NCBI GenBank assembly: GCA_965279085.1
Contig: OZ257149.1
Coordinates: 2,170,001-2,234,000, forward strand
Source: UBA7672 sp965279085
GTDB taxonomy: Bacteria; Pseudomonadota; Alphaproteobacteria; Caulobacterales; Hyphomonadaceae
DNA length: 64,000 nucleotides
Direction of reading: 5' to 3'
Part shown: piece after piece, positions 8,041 through 17,122 of the stretch
Position numbering within the stretch: position 1 is the first letter of the stretch
How the letters are laid out: the number at the start of each line of letters is the position of its first letter
Position numbers and translations under genes: made by a program
The notes under the pieces: model-generated
The model's input: only the letters and a program-made list of their open reading frames with translations
What the model was told of the DNA's origin: nothing
Databases searched by the model: none

Positions 8041-9735
8041 CTACTCGTCCTTCTTCGCGCCCTTGAGGGCCGCGCCGAGAATGTCGCCCAGCGAGGCGCC
8101 CGAGTCGGCCGAACCGTACTGTTCCACGGCTTCCTTCTCGTCCTTGATCTCCATCGCCTTGATGGAGAGCCCGACCTTGCGGGCCGACTTGTCGAACGCC
8201 GTCACCAGCGCGTCGACCTTGTCGCCCACAGCGAAACGCTCCGGACGCTGGTCGCCACGATCGCGCGCCAGGTCAGCCTTGCGGATGAAGCCCTTCAGCG
8301 CGCCGTCGGCGATCGAGACTTCGATGCCGCCAGTGGTGATCTCGGTAACCGTCGTGGTGACGATCGAGTTCTTGCGCAGGTCGATCGACTCGGTCGGATC
8401 CTGGCTCAGCTGCTTGATGCCGAGCGAGATACGTTCCTTCTCGATGTCGATGTCGAGCACGCGCGCCGAGACGCTGTCGCCCTTGGTGTACTTCTTGATG
8501 GCTTCTTCGCCCGGCACGTTCCAGTCGATGTCGTTGATGTGGACCATGCCGTCGAGATCCGGGCCGAGGCCGACGAAGAGGCCGAACTCGGTGATGCCGC
8601 GGACTTCGCCTTCGATGTTCGTCCCGATCGGGTGTTCAGCCATGAAGGCTTCCCACGGGTTGTTCATCACCTGCTTGAGCCCCAGCGAGATGCGGCGCTT
8701 CTCGGCGTCGACATCCAGAACCATGACGTCGACTTCCTGCGACGACGAGATGATCTTGCCGGGGTGCAGGTTCTTCTTGGTCCACGACATTTCGGAGACG
8801 TGGATCAGGCCTTCGACGCCGTCTTCCAGTTCAACGAACGCGCCGTAGTCCGTGATGTTGGTCACGCGGCCCTTGAGCTTGGCGCCCACCGGGTACTTGG
8901 CAGAGACGCCATCCCACGGATCGGTCGCCAGCTGCTTCATGCCGAGCGAGATACGTTGGGTTTCCGGGTTGATCTTGATGATCTGGACTTCGACTTCCTG
9001 GCCGACTTCCACAACCTGCGACGGGTGCGAGACGCGCTTCCAGCTCATGTCCGTGACGTGCAGCAGGCCATCGATGCCGCCCAGGTCCACGAACGCGCCG
9101 TAATCGGTGATGTTCTTGACGACGCCCTTGCGACGCTCGCCCTCGGCCATGTTGCCGACGATCTCGGCGCGCTGTTCCGCACGCGACTCTTCGAGCACGG
9201 CGCGGCGCGAGACGACGATGTTGCCGCGCGGACGGTCCATCTTGAGGATGGCGAACGGCTGCATCTGGCCCATGAGCGGACCGACGTCGCGGATCGGACG
9301 GATGTCCACTTGCGAACCCGGAAGGAAGGCGTTGACGCCGCCGAGGTCGACGGTGAAGCCGCCTTTGACACGGCCGACGATGGCGCCTTTGACGGTTTCC
9401 TTCTTGTCGTGCACGCGCTCGAGGCGCGTCCAGGCTTCTTCACGCTTGGCCTTGTCGCGCGAGAGCACTGCGTCTCCGAGCGCGTTCTCGATGCGCTCCA
9501 GGTAGACCTCGACGATCACGCCGAGAGCGGGCTGGATCTCGTCGCCGAAAAATTCCTTGGTCGGGATGCGGCCTTCGGTCTTCAGACCGACGTCGACAGT
9601 GATGAAGTCCGAGCCGACTGCGGTGACCGTGGCGGGAACAACCCGGCCTTCGATCATGGCGGTTCCGGCAAAGCTCTCGTCGAGGAGAGCGGCAAAATCG
9701 TCGGTGGTCGGGTTCATCTGGGCGACAGGCATCAA
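8041..9735 (-). CDS. rpsA: 30S ribosomal protein S1
   Basis: RNA-binding ribosomal protein that unfolds mRNA and assists initiation. Its 564 residues carry six S1 (OB-fold) repeats, seen as recurring phrases such as ITDYGAFVDLGGIDGLLHVTDMSW, ITDYGAFVELEDGVEGLIHV and ITEFGLFVGLGPDLDGMVHI, each followed by INPETQRISLG-like ends. The first ATG gives MMPVAQMNPTTDD; homologues suggest that the third Met may be used. cmk normally lies directly upstream, but here four other genes separate them. Confidence 0.98.
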   Translation of the reverse strand: MMPVAQMNPTTDDFAALLDESFAGTAMIEGRVVPATVTAVGSDFITVDVGLKTEGRIPTKEFFGDEIQPALGVIVEVYLERIENALGDAVLSRDKAKREEAWTRLERVHDKKETVKGAIVGRVKGGFTVDLGGVNAFLPGSQVDIRPIRDVGPLMGQMQPFAILKMDRPRGNIVVSRRAVLEESRAEQRAEIVGNMAEGERRKGVVKNITDYGAFVDLGGIDGLLHVTDMSWKRVSHPSQVVEVGQEVEVQIIKINPETQRISLGMKQLATDPWDGVSAKYPVGAKLKGRVTNITDYGAFVELEDGVEGLIHVSEMSWTKKNLHPGKIISSSQEVDVMVLDVDAEKRRISLGLKQVMNNPWEAFMAEHPIGTNIEGEVRGITEFGLFVGLGPDLDGMVHINDIDWNVPGEEAIKKYTKGDSVSARVLDIDIEKERISLGIKQLSQDPTESIDLRKNSIVTTTVTEITTGGIEVSIADGALKGFIRKADLARDRGDQRPERFAVGDKVDALVTAFDKSARKVGLSIKAMEIKDEKEAVEQYGSADSGASLGDILGAALKGAKKDE

Positions 9736-10029
9736 GGCTCCAAAAGGGTTAGGCGTTACAGGCCAACCGGCTCATCCGGCGGACTCGCCGCGGAATGCGG
9801 CGTGATATGAGATTTCCGCCGGTTCAGCTGGGGATTTCGCGGGCTCCAGCCGTTAGGGCGGCAGGCCAGCGAGAGCTGTCCACATGCGGGAGCGGGTCTC
9901 TAGGCCGTCCGGCCCCGGAAAGTCAAGCCAAAGCGGGATTCCGGCCCCCCAAAGGCCCCCACCCCGAGCATCACAACCATCCCGCGAACAATAACGTATA
10001 GTGGCCACGGACAGGTCCGGGAGAGTTCC
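9736..10029. other. divergent intergenic region between rpsA and the SDR gene
   Basis: About 294 bases without a gene. It must hold the rpsA promoter and leader on one side and the SDR promoter on the other (a TATAGT-like element about 30 bases before the SDR start). I see no tRNA, repeat array or clear operator. Confidence 0.5.
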
Positions 10030-10884
10030 ATGAAATCCGTCGTCGTCACCGGCGCATCCACCGGCATCGGCTGGGGCTGCGTGAAGGTTCTCACCTCGAA
10101 AGGCTTCCACGTCTTTGGCAGCGTCCGAAAACAGGCCGACGCCGACCGCCTGCAGAAGGAATTCGGCGCCGCCTTCACGCCCCTCCTCTTCGACGTCACC
10201 GACGAAGCCGGCGTCGCGGCCGGCGCCCGCACGGTCGCGGACAAGCTGAAAGGCGACACCCTCTTCGGCCTCGTCAACAACGCCGGCATCGCCAACCCCG
10301 GCCCGCTGCTCCACATCCCGCTCGACGATTTCCGCAAGCAGATCGAGGTCAACGTCACCGGCCAGCTGATCGTCACGCAGGCTTTCGCGCTACTCCTCGG
10401 CGCCACGCCCGATGCAAAAACCAAGGACTGCGGCCGCATCTGCATGATGAGCTCCGTCGGCGGCAAGGTCGCCTCGCCCTTCCTCGGCCCGTACAGCGCT
10501 TCCAAGTTCGCGCTCGAGGGGCTCTCTGAATCGCTACGCCGCGAACTGATGATCTACGGCGTCGACGTCATCATCATCGCCCCCGGCGCCATCGCCACGC
10601 CGATCTGGGACAAGGCCGACACGATCGACGTCACCCGCTACGCCAACACGCCCTACGCAAAGTCGCTCGACACCGTGAAGCGCTACATGGTCGAACTCGG
10701 CCGCAAGGGCTTCCCGCCCGAGCGCATCGGCGAGACCGTCCACACCGCCCTCACCTCGCCCAAGCCGAAAACCCGCTACGTCGTCACCCCCGAACCCCTC
10801 ACCAACTGGCTCGGCAACAACCTCCCCAAACGCATGGTCGACAACACCATCGCCAAACGCCTGGGGCTGACACGCCAGTTCTAG
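10030..10884 (+). CDS. short-chain dehydrogenase/reductase (classical SDR)
   Basis: NAD(P)-dependent oxidoreductase of 284 residues. The Rossmann motif TGASTGIG is at residues 7-14, NNAG at 83-86, the catalytic serine around 141-142 (MSSVGG) and YxxxK at Tyr155/Lys159 (GPYSASK). An Arg after strand 2 (VFGSVRK) suggests NADP preference, though only weakly. The substrate is not predictable; the C terminus (residues 200-284) resembles retinol/steroid dehydrogenase-like SDRs. It lies 17 bases before a serine hydrolase gene in the same direction, so the two are probably co-transcribed. Confidence 0.92.
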   Translation: MKSVVVTGASTGIGWGCVKVLTSKGFHVFGSVRKQADADRLQKEFGAAFTPLLFDVTDEAGVAAGARTVADKLKGDTLFGLVNNAGIANPGPLLHIPLDDFRKQIEVNVTGQLIVTQAFALLLGATPDAKTKDCGRICMMSSVGGKVASPFLGPYSASKFALEGLSESLRRELMIYGVDVIIIAPGAIATPIWDKADTIDVTRYANTPYAKSLDTVKRYMVELGRKGFPPERIGETVHTALTSPKPKTRYVVTPEPLTNWLGNNLPKRMVDNTIAKRLGLTRQF

Positions 10885-10901
10885 CGGCTAAGGTCGCGCT
10901 C

Positions 10902-12041
10902 ATGACCCAGCTCACCCAACGCATCGACGCCGCCCTCAATTCAGCTCTCGCCGAGAAGCGCCTCGTCGGCGCCGTCATCGCCGTGATGCGGGATGGAGAA
11001 CTCGCCCACCTCAAGGCCTATGGTCAGGCCGACCGCGAAGCCGGCCGCGCGATGAAGGAAGATGACATCTTCCGCCTCGCCTCCATCACCAAGCCAATCG
11101 TCACCGCCGCCGCGATGCGCATGATCGAACTCGGCAAGTTCAAGCTCGACACACCCGTCACCGACTTCCTGCCGGACTTCAGGCCGAAGGCGCCGGACGG
11201 CTCGACTCCCACCATCACCATCCGCCACCTGCTCACGCACACAGCCGGCCTCTCCTACGATTTCCTCCAGCCCGAGAGCGGCCCCTACAACACCATCCCG
11301 GTCTCCGCCGGCATCGCGGGCGACGTCACGATGGAAGAGAACCTCGCCCGCATGGTGCAGGCCGGCCTCACCTTCCCGCCCGGCGCCATGTGGCTCTATT
11401 CCGTCGCCACCGACGTGCTCGGCGCCATCCTCGCGAAGGTGGAGGGCACTGATGTCGAAGGCGCGGTGAAGAAGCACATCACCGGCCCGATGCAGATGAC
11501 CGACACGTCTTTCTTCGTCACCGACGAGAAACGCCTCGTGCAACCCTACTCCAACGCCGCGCCCGAGCCCGTGCGCATCGGCGACGATTTCAAGCAGCCC
11601 TTCGTGCCCGGCTGCGCCCCGATCAATCTCGGCGTCTCCCGCGCCTTCAACCGCCACGCCTTCCAGGGCGGCGGCGGCTGCATGAACGGCAAGGCGAGCG
11701 ACATCGTGCGCTTCCTTGATGCGATCCGCTCTGGCGGCGAGCCGATCCTCTCGAAGGAAACAACGCGACAGATGATGTCGAACCAGATCGGCCCGCTCCG
11801 CATCCTGTTCGACCCCACCGGCAACACCGCCTTCGGCTTCGGCGGCTCGATCCTGCTCGACCCCGCCGCCTCCGGCTCCTTCCTGTCGCCCGGCTCATGG
11901 CAATGGGGCGGCGTCTGGGGCCATAGCTGGCACGTCGATCCCGCGCGCAAGACCACCATCGTCAACCTCACCAACACCACGCTCGAAGGCATGGTCGGGC
12001 AAGTGGTCCGCGACGTTCAACAGGCGGTGGTGGGCGCCTAG
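10902..12041 (+). CDS. serine hydrolase of the beta-lactamase/class C (EstB-like) family
   Basis: A 379-residue penicillin-binding-protein-fold hydrolase. The nucleophile motif SxxK is SITK (Ser61, Lys64). The second motif is YSV (Tyr-Ser-Val, in LYSVATDVLG) instead of Tyr-x-Asn, common in esterases of this family. The HTAGLSYDF loop and GHSWHVDP near the C terminus fit the third motif. No signal peptide is visible, so it is probably a cytoplasmic esterase rather than a periplasmic beta-lactamase. It is coupled in sequence with the SDR gene, and its stop overlaps the convergent cmk stop by 4 bases. Confidence 0.9.
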   Translation: MTQLTQRIDAALNSALAEKRLVGAVIAVMRDGELAHLKAYGQADREAGRAMKEDDIFRLASITKPIVTAAAMRMIELGKFKLDTPVTDFLPDFRPKAPDGSTPTITIRHLLTHTAGLSYDFLQPESGPYNTIPVSAGIAGDVTMEENLARMVQAGLTFPPGAMWLYSVATDVLGAILAKVEGTDVEGAVKKHITGPMQMTDTSFFVTDEKRLVQPYSNAAPEPVRIGDDFKQPFVPGCAPINLGVSRAFNRHAFQGGGGCMNGKASDIVRFLDAIRSGGEPILSKETTRQMMSNQIGPLRILFDPTGNTAFGFGGSILLDPAASGSFLSPGSWQWGGVWGHSWHVDPARKTTIVNLTNTTLEGMVGQVVRDVQQAVVGA

Positions 12042-12706
12042 CCCTTCGGCTTCTTCTTCGCCGGCGCCTTCTTCACTTTCGGCGCACCCCTGCGCGCCTC
12101 GACGACCTCGATCGCTTTGGCCAGCATCTGGTCCTGGTTGATCCGCGTCGTGTCGATCCAGATCGCGTCATCCGCCGGCTTCATCGGAGCATCCACCCGA
12201 GCTGCATCCCGCTCGTCGCGCTCCTTCAGCTGCATCAGCACGCCATGCTCGGTCACGTCCTCGCCCATGCCCGAAAGCTCAAGATACCGCCGCCGCGCCC
12301 GCTCCTCCACCGAAGCATCAATCCACAGCTTCACATCCGCATCCGGCGCGATCACCGTCCCGATGTCGCGCCCATCGAGAACAGCCCCGCCCTCCTGATG
12401 CGCAAAGCTGCGCTGCACATCGAACAGCGCCCGCCGCACGGCGCCCAGCGACGCCACCACCGACGCCGCCGCGCCCACGCCCGCTCCGCGCAACTCACGC
12501 TCGTCGAACTCCGCGAGATCGACATGCGCCGCCAGCAGCGCGCATTCGCGTTCGTCCTGGAAGTCGATGCCTTTGTTGAGGGCCGATTTCGCCACGGCGC
12601 GATAGAGCAGCCCGGTATCAAGATGCGGCAGCTTGAAATGCGCCGCCAGCCGCTTGGCCAGCGTGCCCTTGCCCGAAGACGTCGTGCCGTCGATCGCGAT
12701 GATCAT
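12038..12706 (-). CDS. cmk: (d)CMP kinase
   Basis: Phosphorylates CMP and dCMP to the diphosphates. It has 222 residues from the ATG giving MIIAIDGTTSSGKGTLAK, whose P-loop (GTTSSGKGT) is a slight variant of the usual GPAASGKGT. The substrate-binding region includes VLDGRDIGTVIAPDADVKLW and the lid EERARRRYLEL. The C-terminal tail is Lys/Pro-rich (KVKKAPAKKKPKG). In relatives it is sandwiched between aroA and rpsA; here chrA, a sugar dehydrogenase, the serine hydrolase and the SDR have been placed around it. Confidence 0.96.
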   Translation of the reverse strand: MIIAIDGTTSSGKGTLAKRLAAHFKLPHLDTGLLYRAVAKSALNKGIDFQDERECALLAAHVDLAEFDERELRGAGVGAAASVVASLGAVRRALFDVQRSFAHQEGGAVLDGRDIGTVIAPDADVKLWIDASVEERARRRYLELSGMGEDVTEHGVLMQLKERDERDAARVDAPMKPADDAIWIDTTRINQDQMLAKAIEVVEARRGAPKVKKAPAKKKPKG

Positions 12707-12796
12707 GGGGGCAGGCCTTTGGCGCCCATGGCCGTTTGCGTCAAGCGCGGCCAGCCCCCGGGAATCTATTGTGACCCACAACGCTCGCCTTACAGG

Positions 12797-14386
12797 CTAT
12801 TGCTTGCCCGGCTCCAGCTTCATCAGCACGCTGTCCGCGCCCTCGTCCGTGATGACATAGAGATACCCGTCCGGGCTCTGCTCGATGTCGCGGATGCGCT
12901 GGTGCAGGTCGAGCAGCAGCATTTCCGAGCGCACAACCTCCCAGTTCTCGTTGAACACGATGCGCTCGATATGGCCCGTCCGCGGCGAATTGCTCATCCG
13001 CATCGCGCCCACGAAAAGATTGCGCTTCCAGCCAGGGAATTTGTCGCCCGTGTAGAACAGCATGCCGCCCGGCGCGATCGAGGGCACATACGAGATGTGC
13101 GGCCGCGTCATCCCATCCTTGTAGGGAACAGGCGCGACCTTGGTGCCCGAATAATACCGCCCGTCGCTGATCACCGGCCAGCCATAGTTCTGGCCCGCAC
13201 GCAGGATGTTCACCTCATCCCCGCCCTGCGGCCCGTGCTCGGAAACCCAGAACTCGTTGGTCCACGGGTTCAGCGTCATGCCGAGATTGACGCGATGGCC
13301 CAGTGTGAAGATTTCGGGGTTGTAGCCCTTTTTCCCGAAGAACGGATTGTCCTTCGGCACCGTGCCATCGTCGTTGAGGCGCAGCGTCTTGCCGGCATAG
13401 TCGTCCGGCTTCTGCGCACGACCGATGGAATCGTCCGTGCCGACGCCGGGACAACCGATGGTGAAATAGAGCTTCCCGTCCGTCCCGAACATCATCTTGG
13501 AGTAGAGCGCATCCACATCGTCGGAGAGGAAGATATCCTTGCCGTCGACGATCTCCTTGCCGTTCCAGCGTCCGCGGAAGATGGCGTTGTTGCCGTACTC
13601 GCCGCGCGCCGGCTTGTGATACGACAGGTAGATCAGGCCGTTGGTCGCGAACTGCGGATGCAGCTTGATGTCCATGAAGCCGGTCGCCGTGCCCAGCACC
13701 GCAACCTTGGGCGTGCCGGCGATTGGCTGAGCATCCAGCTTGCCATCGCGCACGATGCGCAACGCCCCGCTCCGCTCGGCGATCAGCACTTCGCCCGTCG
13801 GCAGGAATTCGATGGCGCGCGGCGAGGTCAGCCCGCGCGTGACGAGCGAGACGCGCAGGTCGCGCTGTTCCCACGACTCGAACTGGAACGGCCCATCGGC
13901 CAGCTTCGGCGCTGCCCATGCCGGCGGTCGCGGCCCGTCCGCGCTATCGCGCTCGGCCCGTATGCGCCGCGCGGGATAGGAGATGCCGTCGATATAGGCC
14001 GCGCGATTCTGCCCCGTCGGGTCCGTGCTCAGATCCGCCGCCGCAAGCTGCCTGCGCTCCTCGGCCGGCGCCGACAGGAAGGCGATCACATGCGCCCGCT
14101 GCTCGTCATTGATCATCTTCGACTGCAACGCCATCAGCCCGCTCGGCGACAGCGCCATCGTCACGCGATCCTTGCCCAGCGTGTGCAGCTCATCAAGTTC
14201 CGGCGCCGTCTCGTCCCCTCCATTGTGACAAGCCACGCAGAACGTGTCGTAGACCTGCCGCCCCGCCCCAGCTTCGGCGGATGCCACCGCCAACGGTGTG
14301 GCCGGCTCACCCGACGGCGGAGCGGTCGAAGTGCACGAGGCAAGCGCCAGCGCGGAAACGGCGGCCAGGATTGTCAAACGGCGCAT
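12797..14386 (-). CDS. cytochrome c - PQQ-dependent sugar dehydrogenase (Yli/GSDH) fusion lipoprotein
   Basis: A protein of 529 residues starting at ATG 14386 (MRRLTILAAVSALALASC), a lipoprotein signal with Cys18 in LASC. Residues 40-110 are a single-heme c-type cytochrome with CVACH at 50-54. From about residue 165 to the end lies a soluble glucose/sorbosone dehydrogenase beta-propeller (LRVSLVTRGLTSPRAIEFLP, VLIAERSGALRIV, GHRVNLGMTLNPWTNEFWVSEHGPQGGDEVN, with the catalytic His in GHR/EHGPQGG). It probably oxidises a sugar or aldose in the periplasm, with the built-in heme carrying electrons away. Substrate unknown. It is encoded just downstream of chrA. Confidence 0.9.
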   Translation of the reverse strand: MRRLTILAAVSALALASCTSTAPPSGEPATPLAVASAEAGAGRQVYDTFCVACHNGGDETAPELDELHTLGKDRVTMALSPSGLMALQSKMINDEQRAHVIAFLSAPAEERRQLAAADLSTDPTGQNRAAYIDGISYPARRIRAERDSADGPRPPAWAAPKLADGPFQFESWEQRDLRVSLVTRGLTSPRAIEFLPTGEVLIAERSGALRIVRDGKLDAQPIAGTPKVAVLGTATGFMDIKLHPQFATNGLIYLSYHKPARGEYGNNAIFRGRWNGKEIVDGKDIFLSDDVDALYSKMMFGTDGKLYFTIGCPGVGTDDSIGRAQKPDDYAGKTLRLNDDGTVPKDNPFFGKKGYNPEIFTLGHRVNLGMTLNPWTNEFWVSEHGPQGGDEVNILRAGQNYGWPVISDGRYYSGTKVAPVPYKDGMTRPHISYVPSIAPGGMLFYTGDKFPGWKRNLFVGAMRMSNSPRTGHIERIVFNENWEVVRSEMLLLDLHQRIRDIEQSPDGYLYVITDEGADSVLMKLEPGKQ

Positions 14387-14479
14387 GGATTTCCCCCGAT
14401 CGCGATGATGGATCATAGGAGCGGGAAACGCACAAACAGTCACGCTGCGCTGCGTCAGAAATTGCGAGCCTCCGGCGAA

Positions 14480-15676
14480 TCAGAATCCGGCCAGCCGGGC
14501 GGCTGTCCCGGCCGCGGCGATCAATACGATGGCAAGAACAGGAATCCTTCGCAGCGCCCAGATCGCGCCCAGTCCCGATACCGCGATCAGCGCGTCCGCC
14601 GGGCCGAGCACGGCGGAGGTGATCACCGGATTCCACAATGCCGCCGCCAGTACGCCCACAACCGCAGCGTTTGCGGCGGCCACCAGTTCCGCCATCGCCG
14701 GCATGCCGCGCAGGCGCTCCCACAGGTTGAGGCTGAAGGCGACGAGCAAAAGTCCCGGCGCAAAGAGCATCACGAGCGCCACGGGTCCGGCGACAAGCGG
14801 CGACACTCCCGTGTTCCCGACAGCTCCGAGATAGCCGCCAAACGCAAACAGCGGTCCGGGAAGCGCCTGCGCCGCGCCATAGCCCGCGAGGAAGGTGGGT
14901 TCATCGACCCATCCCCGTTCCACTGTTCCGGCTTCGAGTAGTGGCAACACAACATGGCCGCCACCGAAGACGAGCGCGCCCGCGCGATAGAACACGTCCG
15001 CGATCGCGAACACACCGCCGAAAGAGAAAGCAAGAAGAGGAAGAAGAACGAGGAGACCGGTGAACGCCGCCAGCAACGACCAGGCTGGCCTGCCATGTTC
15101 GGCCGGCGCAGCCGCGAGCGGCTCGCCCACTCCGCGCAACAGCACGTAGCCAAGCCCGGCGCCGCAGATGATCATCAGGGGTTGAAGAAGCGGCAGCGAC
15201 CGGATCAGCAGGACTGCCAGCACCGCGCCGGCAATCGCGGCCGTCGCCGGAGACCGGCACAGCTTCCACGCCATCCCGATCACCGCGTGCGCCACCACGC
15301 TGACGGAAACGAGCATCAGCCCGTGCAGCACCGCGCTTCCGGTAGCACCCTGAAAAAGGAACAAGCCGGCCGCCGCCGCGAACATCAGCAACGCGGACGG
15401 CGCGGTGAACCCGCCGAACGCAGCAAGACCGCCCCATGCGCCTGCCTGCCTCAAGCCGATTGCGAACCCTATCTGGCTCGACGTCGGTCCCGGCAGGAGC
15501 TGGCAGAGTGAAACGAGATCGGCATACGCCGCCTCCGTCATCCAGCCGCGCCTGCGGACAAACTCCTCGCGAAAGTAGCCAAGATGCGCGATCGGACCGC
15601 CGAAGGAGATCAAGCCCAGCTTCAGGAACACGCCGAAGACCGCCAACGCATTGCGGGGCGGCCGCGCGGGTTCCAT
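14480..15676 (-). CDS. chrA: chromate transporter, two-domain (ChrA)
   Basis: An inner-membrane protein of 398 residues with two CHR domains, each ending in the family motif: GGPIAHLGYFREEFVRRRGWM and LLPGPTSSQIGFAIG in the first half, and FGGGHVVLPLLEAGTVERGWV with AQALPGPLFAFGGYLG in the second. Long-chain CHR proteins export chromate, conferring resistance, in studied cases. About ten hydrophobic segments are visible. The start shares one base with the aroA stop (TGATG), so the gene is coupled to aroA, an odd partner that suggests insertion into the aroA-cmk operon. Confidence 0.95.
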   Translation of the reverse strand: MEPARPPRNALAVFGVFLKLGLISFGGPIAHLGYFREEFVRRRGWMTEAAYADLVSLCQLLPGPTSSQIGFAIGLRQAGAWGGLAAFGGFTAPSALLMFAAAAGLFLFQGATGSAVLHGLMLVSVSVVAHAVIGMAWKLCRSPATAAIAGAVLAVLLIRSLPLLQPLMIICGAGLGYVLLRGVGEPLAAAPAEHGRPAWSLLAAFTGLLVLLPLLAFSFGGVFAIADVFYRAGALVFGGGHVVLPLLEAGTVERGWVDEPTFLAGYGAAQALPGPLFAFGGYLGAVGNTGVSPLVAGPVALVMLFAPGLLLVAFSLNLWERLRGMPAMAELVAAANAAVVGVLAAALWNPVITSAVLGPADALIAVSGLGAIWALRRIPVLAIVLIAAAGTAARLAGF

Positions 15677-17004
15677 CAGCCTTCCCGCTCCACATTCGCG
15701 CCCAGCGCAGCCATGTGGTCGAAGAATTCGGGATAGCTGGTGGCGATCATGGCGATGTCGTCTACCGAAACGGCGTCCTTCGCGGCCGATCCCATCACCA
15801 GCGCCGACATGGCGATGCGGTGGTCGTGGCGCGCCTCGACCAGTCCGCCTCCGGGAACGCCGCGCTGCCCGAGGCCCGTGACGATGAACCCGTCAGGCAG
15901 CTCCTCCACGACCACGCCATTGGCGGCCAGCATGGCGCAGATCGCCTTGATGCGGTCGCTCTCCTTGACCCGCAGCTCGGCGGCGCCGGTGACTTTCGTG
16001 CGCCCGTCGGCGAACGCCGCCAGCACGGCGAAGATCGGCAGCTCGTCGATCATCGAGGGAACCAGCGCGGGATCGAGATCGACGCCCTTGAGACGCGAGG
16101 CCGATGCCGTGACGCGGACCGTGTCCTCGCCCGTCGCCTGCCCGTCCTCTTCCGTGCGCAGCATTGCGCCCATGGCCTGCGCCGCATCGAGAAAGCCGGT
16201 GCGCGTGCGGTTGTCGAGCATGCCTGTGACTGTCGCCCCGCCTTCGCCCGCGACCAGCGCCATGGCGATGGCGAAGGCGGCGGAGGATGGATCGCCTGCC
16301 ACCGACGCGCCGCGCACGGCCTTCAGCGCCTGCCCACCCTTCACCGAAACGATAGGACCGCCATGCGTTCGTTCCTCGACGCCGACCGTGACGCCAAAGG
16401 CGCGCAGCATCCGCTCGGTATGGTCGCGTGTCGCTTCCTTTTCCTCGACAACGGTAACGCCATCGGCGCACAGGCCGGCCAGCATGATCGCGGACTTCAC
16501 CTGCGCCGAAGCCTCGGGCGGCGCGTAACGGATCGCCTTCAGGTTTCCGCCGCGGATGACCGCGGGCAGACGGCCGCCCGGCGCCGTGTCGGCGCTTACG
16601 CCCATTTCCCGCAAGGGCTTCAGCACGCGTTCCATCGGACGTGACGACAGGGAGGCATCGCCCACGAAACGGGCAGTCACCCCATGGCCGCCGACCAGGC
16701 CCATCATCAGGCGCGCGCCGGTTCCGGAATTGCCGAAGTCGAGATCGGCCTTGGGTGTGGAAAACCCCTTCGCGCCCACGCCGTCGATCGTCCAGGCGCC
16801 CTGCCCGGTGCGCTCGACGCCAGCGCCCAGCGCTTTCACGGCCTTCGCGGTGTTGAGAACGTCCTCGCCTTCCAGGAGACCCGTGACGGTCGATTCGCCA
16901 TCGGCCACGGCGGCCATCATCACAGCCCGGTGCGAACAGGACTTGTCGCCCGGCGCACGGACCTGACCCATGATCCGGGCGACTGGTTTGGAACGCGCGC
17001 GCAT
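15676..17004 (-). CDS. aroA: 3-phosphoshikimate 1-carboxyvinyltransferase (EPSP synthase)
   Basis: Condenses shikimate-3-phosphate with PEP in the sixth shikimate step. About 442 residues from the ATG giving MRARSKPVARIMGQV; a TTG eight codons earlier is also open. Motifs include APGDKSCSHR (substrate-binding Lys/Ser), the LDFGNSGTGARLMMG loop, the ESDRI segment (VKESDRIKAI) and DHRIAMSALVMG near the C terminus. The GDKSCSHR and NSGTGAR sequences are of the class II type, glyphosate-insensitive in some relatives; this is an inference. It is transcribed toward chrA. Confidence 0.96.
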   Translation of the reverse strand: MRARSKPVARIMGQVRAPGDKSCSHRAVMMAAVADGESTVTGLLEGEDVLNTAKAVKALGAGVERTGQGAWTIDGVGAKGFSTPKADLDFGNSGTGARLMMGLVGGHGVTARFVGDASLSSRPMERVLKPLREMGVSADTAPGGRLPAVIRGGNLKAIRYAPPEASAQVKSAIMLAGLCADGVTVVEEKEATRDHTERMLRAFGVTVGVEERTHGGPIVSVKGGQALKAVRGASVAGDPSSAAFAIAMALVAGEGGATVTGMLDNRTRTGFLDAAQAMGAMLRTEEDGQATGEDTVRVTASASRLKGVDLDPALVPSMIDELPIFAVLAAFADGRTKVTGAAELRVKESDRIKAICAMLAANGVVVEELPDGFIVTGLGQRGVPGGGLVEARHDHRIAMSALVMGSAAKDAVSVDDIAMIATSYPEFFDHMAALGANVEREG

Positions 17005-17122
17005 GGGGCTTCTGAGCCTTGTGGACAAGACCGCCGGACCCTATCCGGTCGGCGAAACATGAGCCGCTTTACAGCCTCGCGCGAACATGGCAAGCGCCCA
17101 ACCAAGCATGGGGAATAAGACC

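Noticed and set aside
8539..9810. Plus-strand open frame of about 420 codons
   Set aside because: Antisense to rpsA, whose S1 repeats explain its repeating pattern.
12245..14941. Long plus-strand open frame of about 900 codons
   Set aside because: It is antisense to cmk, the sugar dehydrogenase and chrA, all with clear family motifs; its own translation is Arg/His-rich, as expected for a shadow frame in GC-rich DNA.
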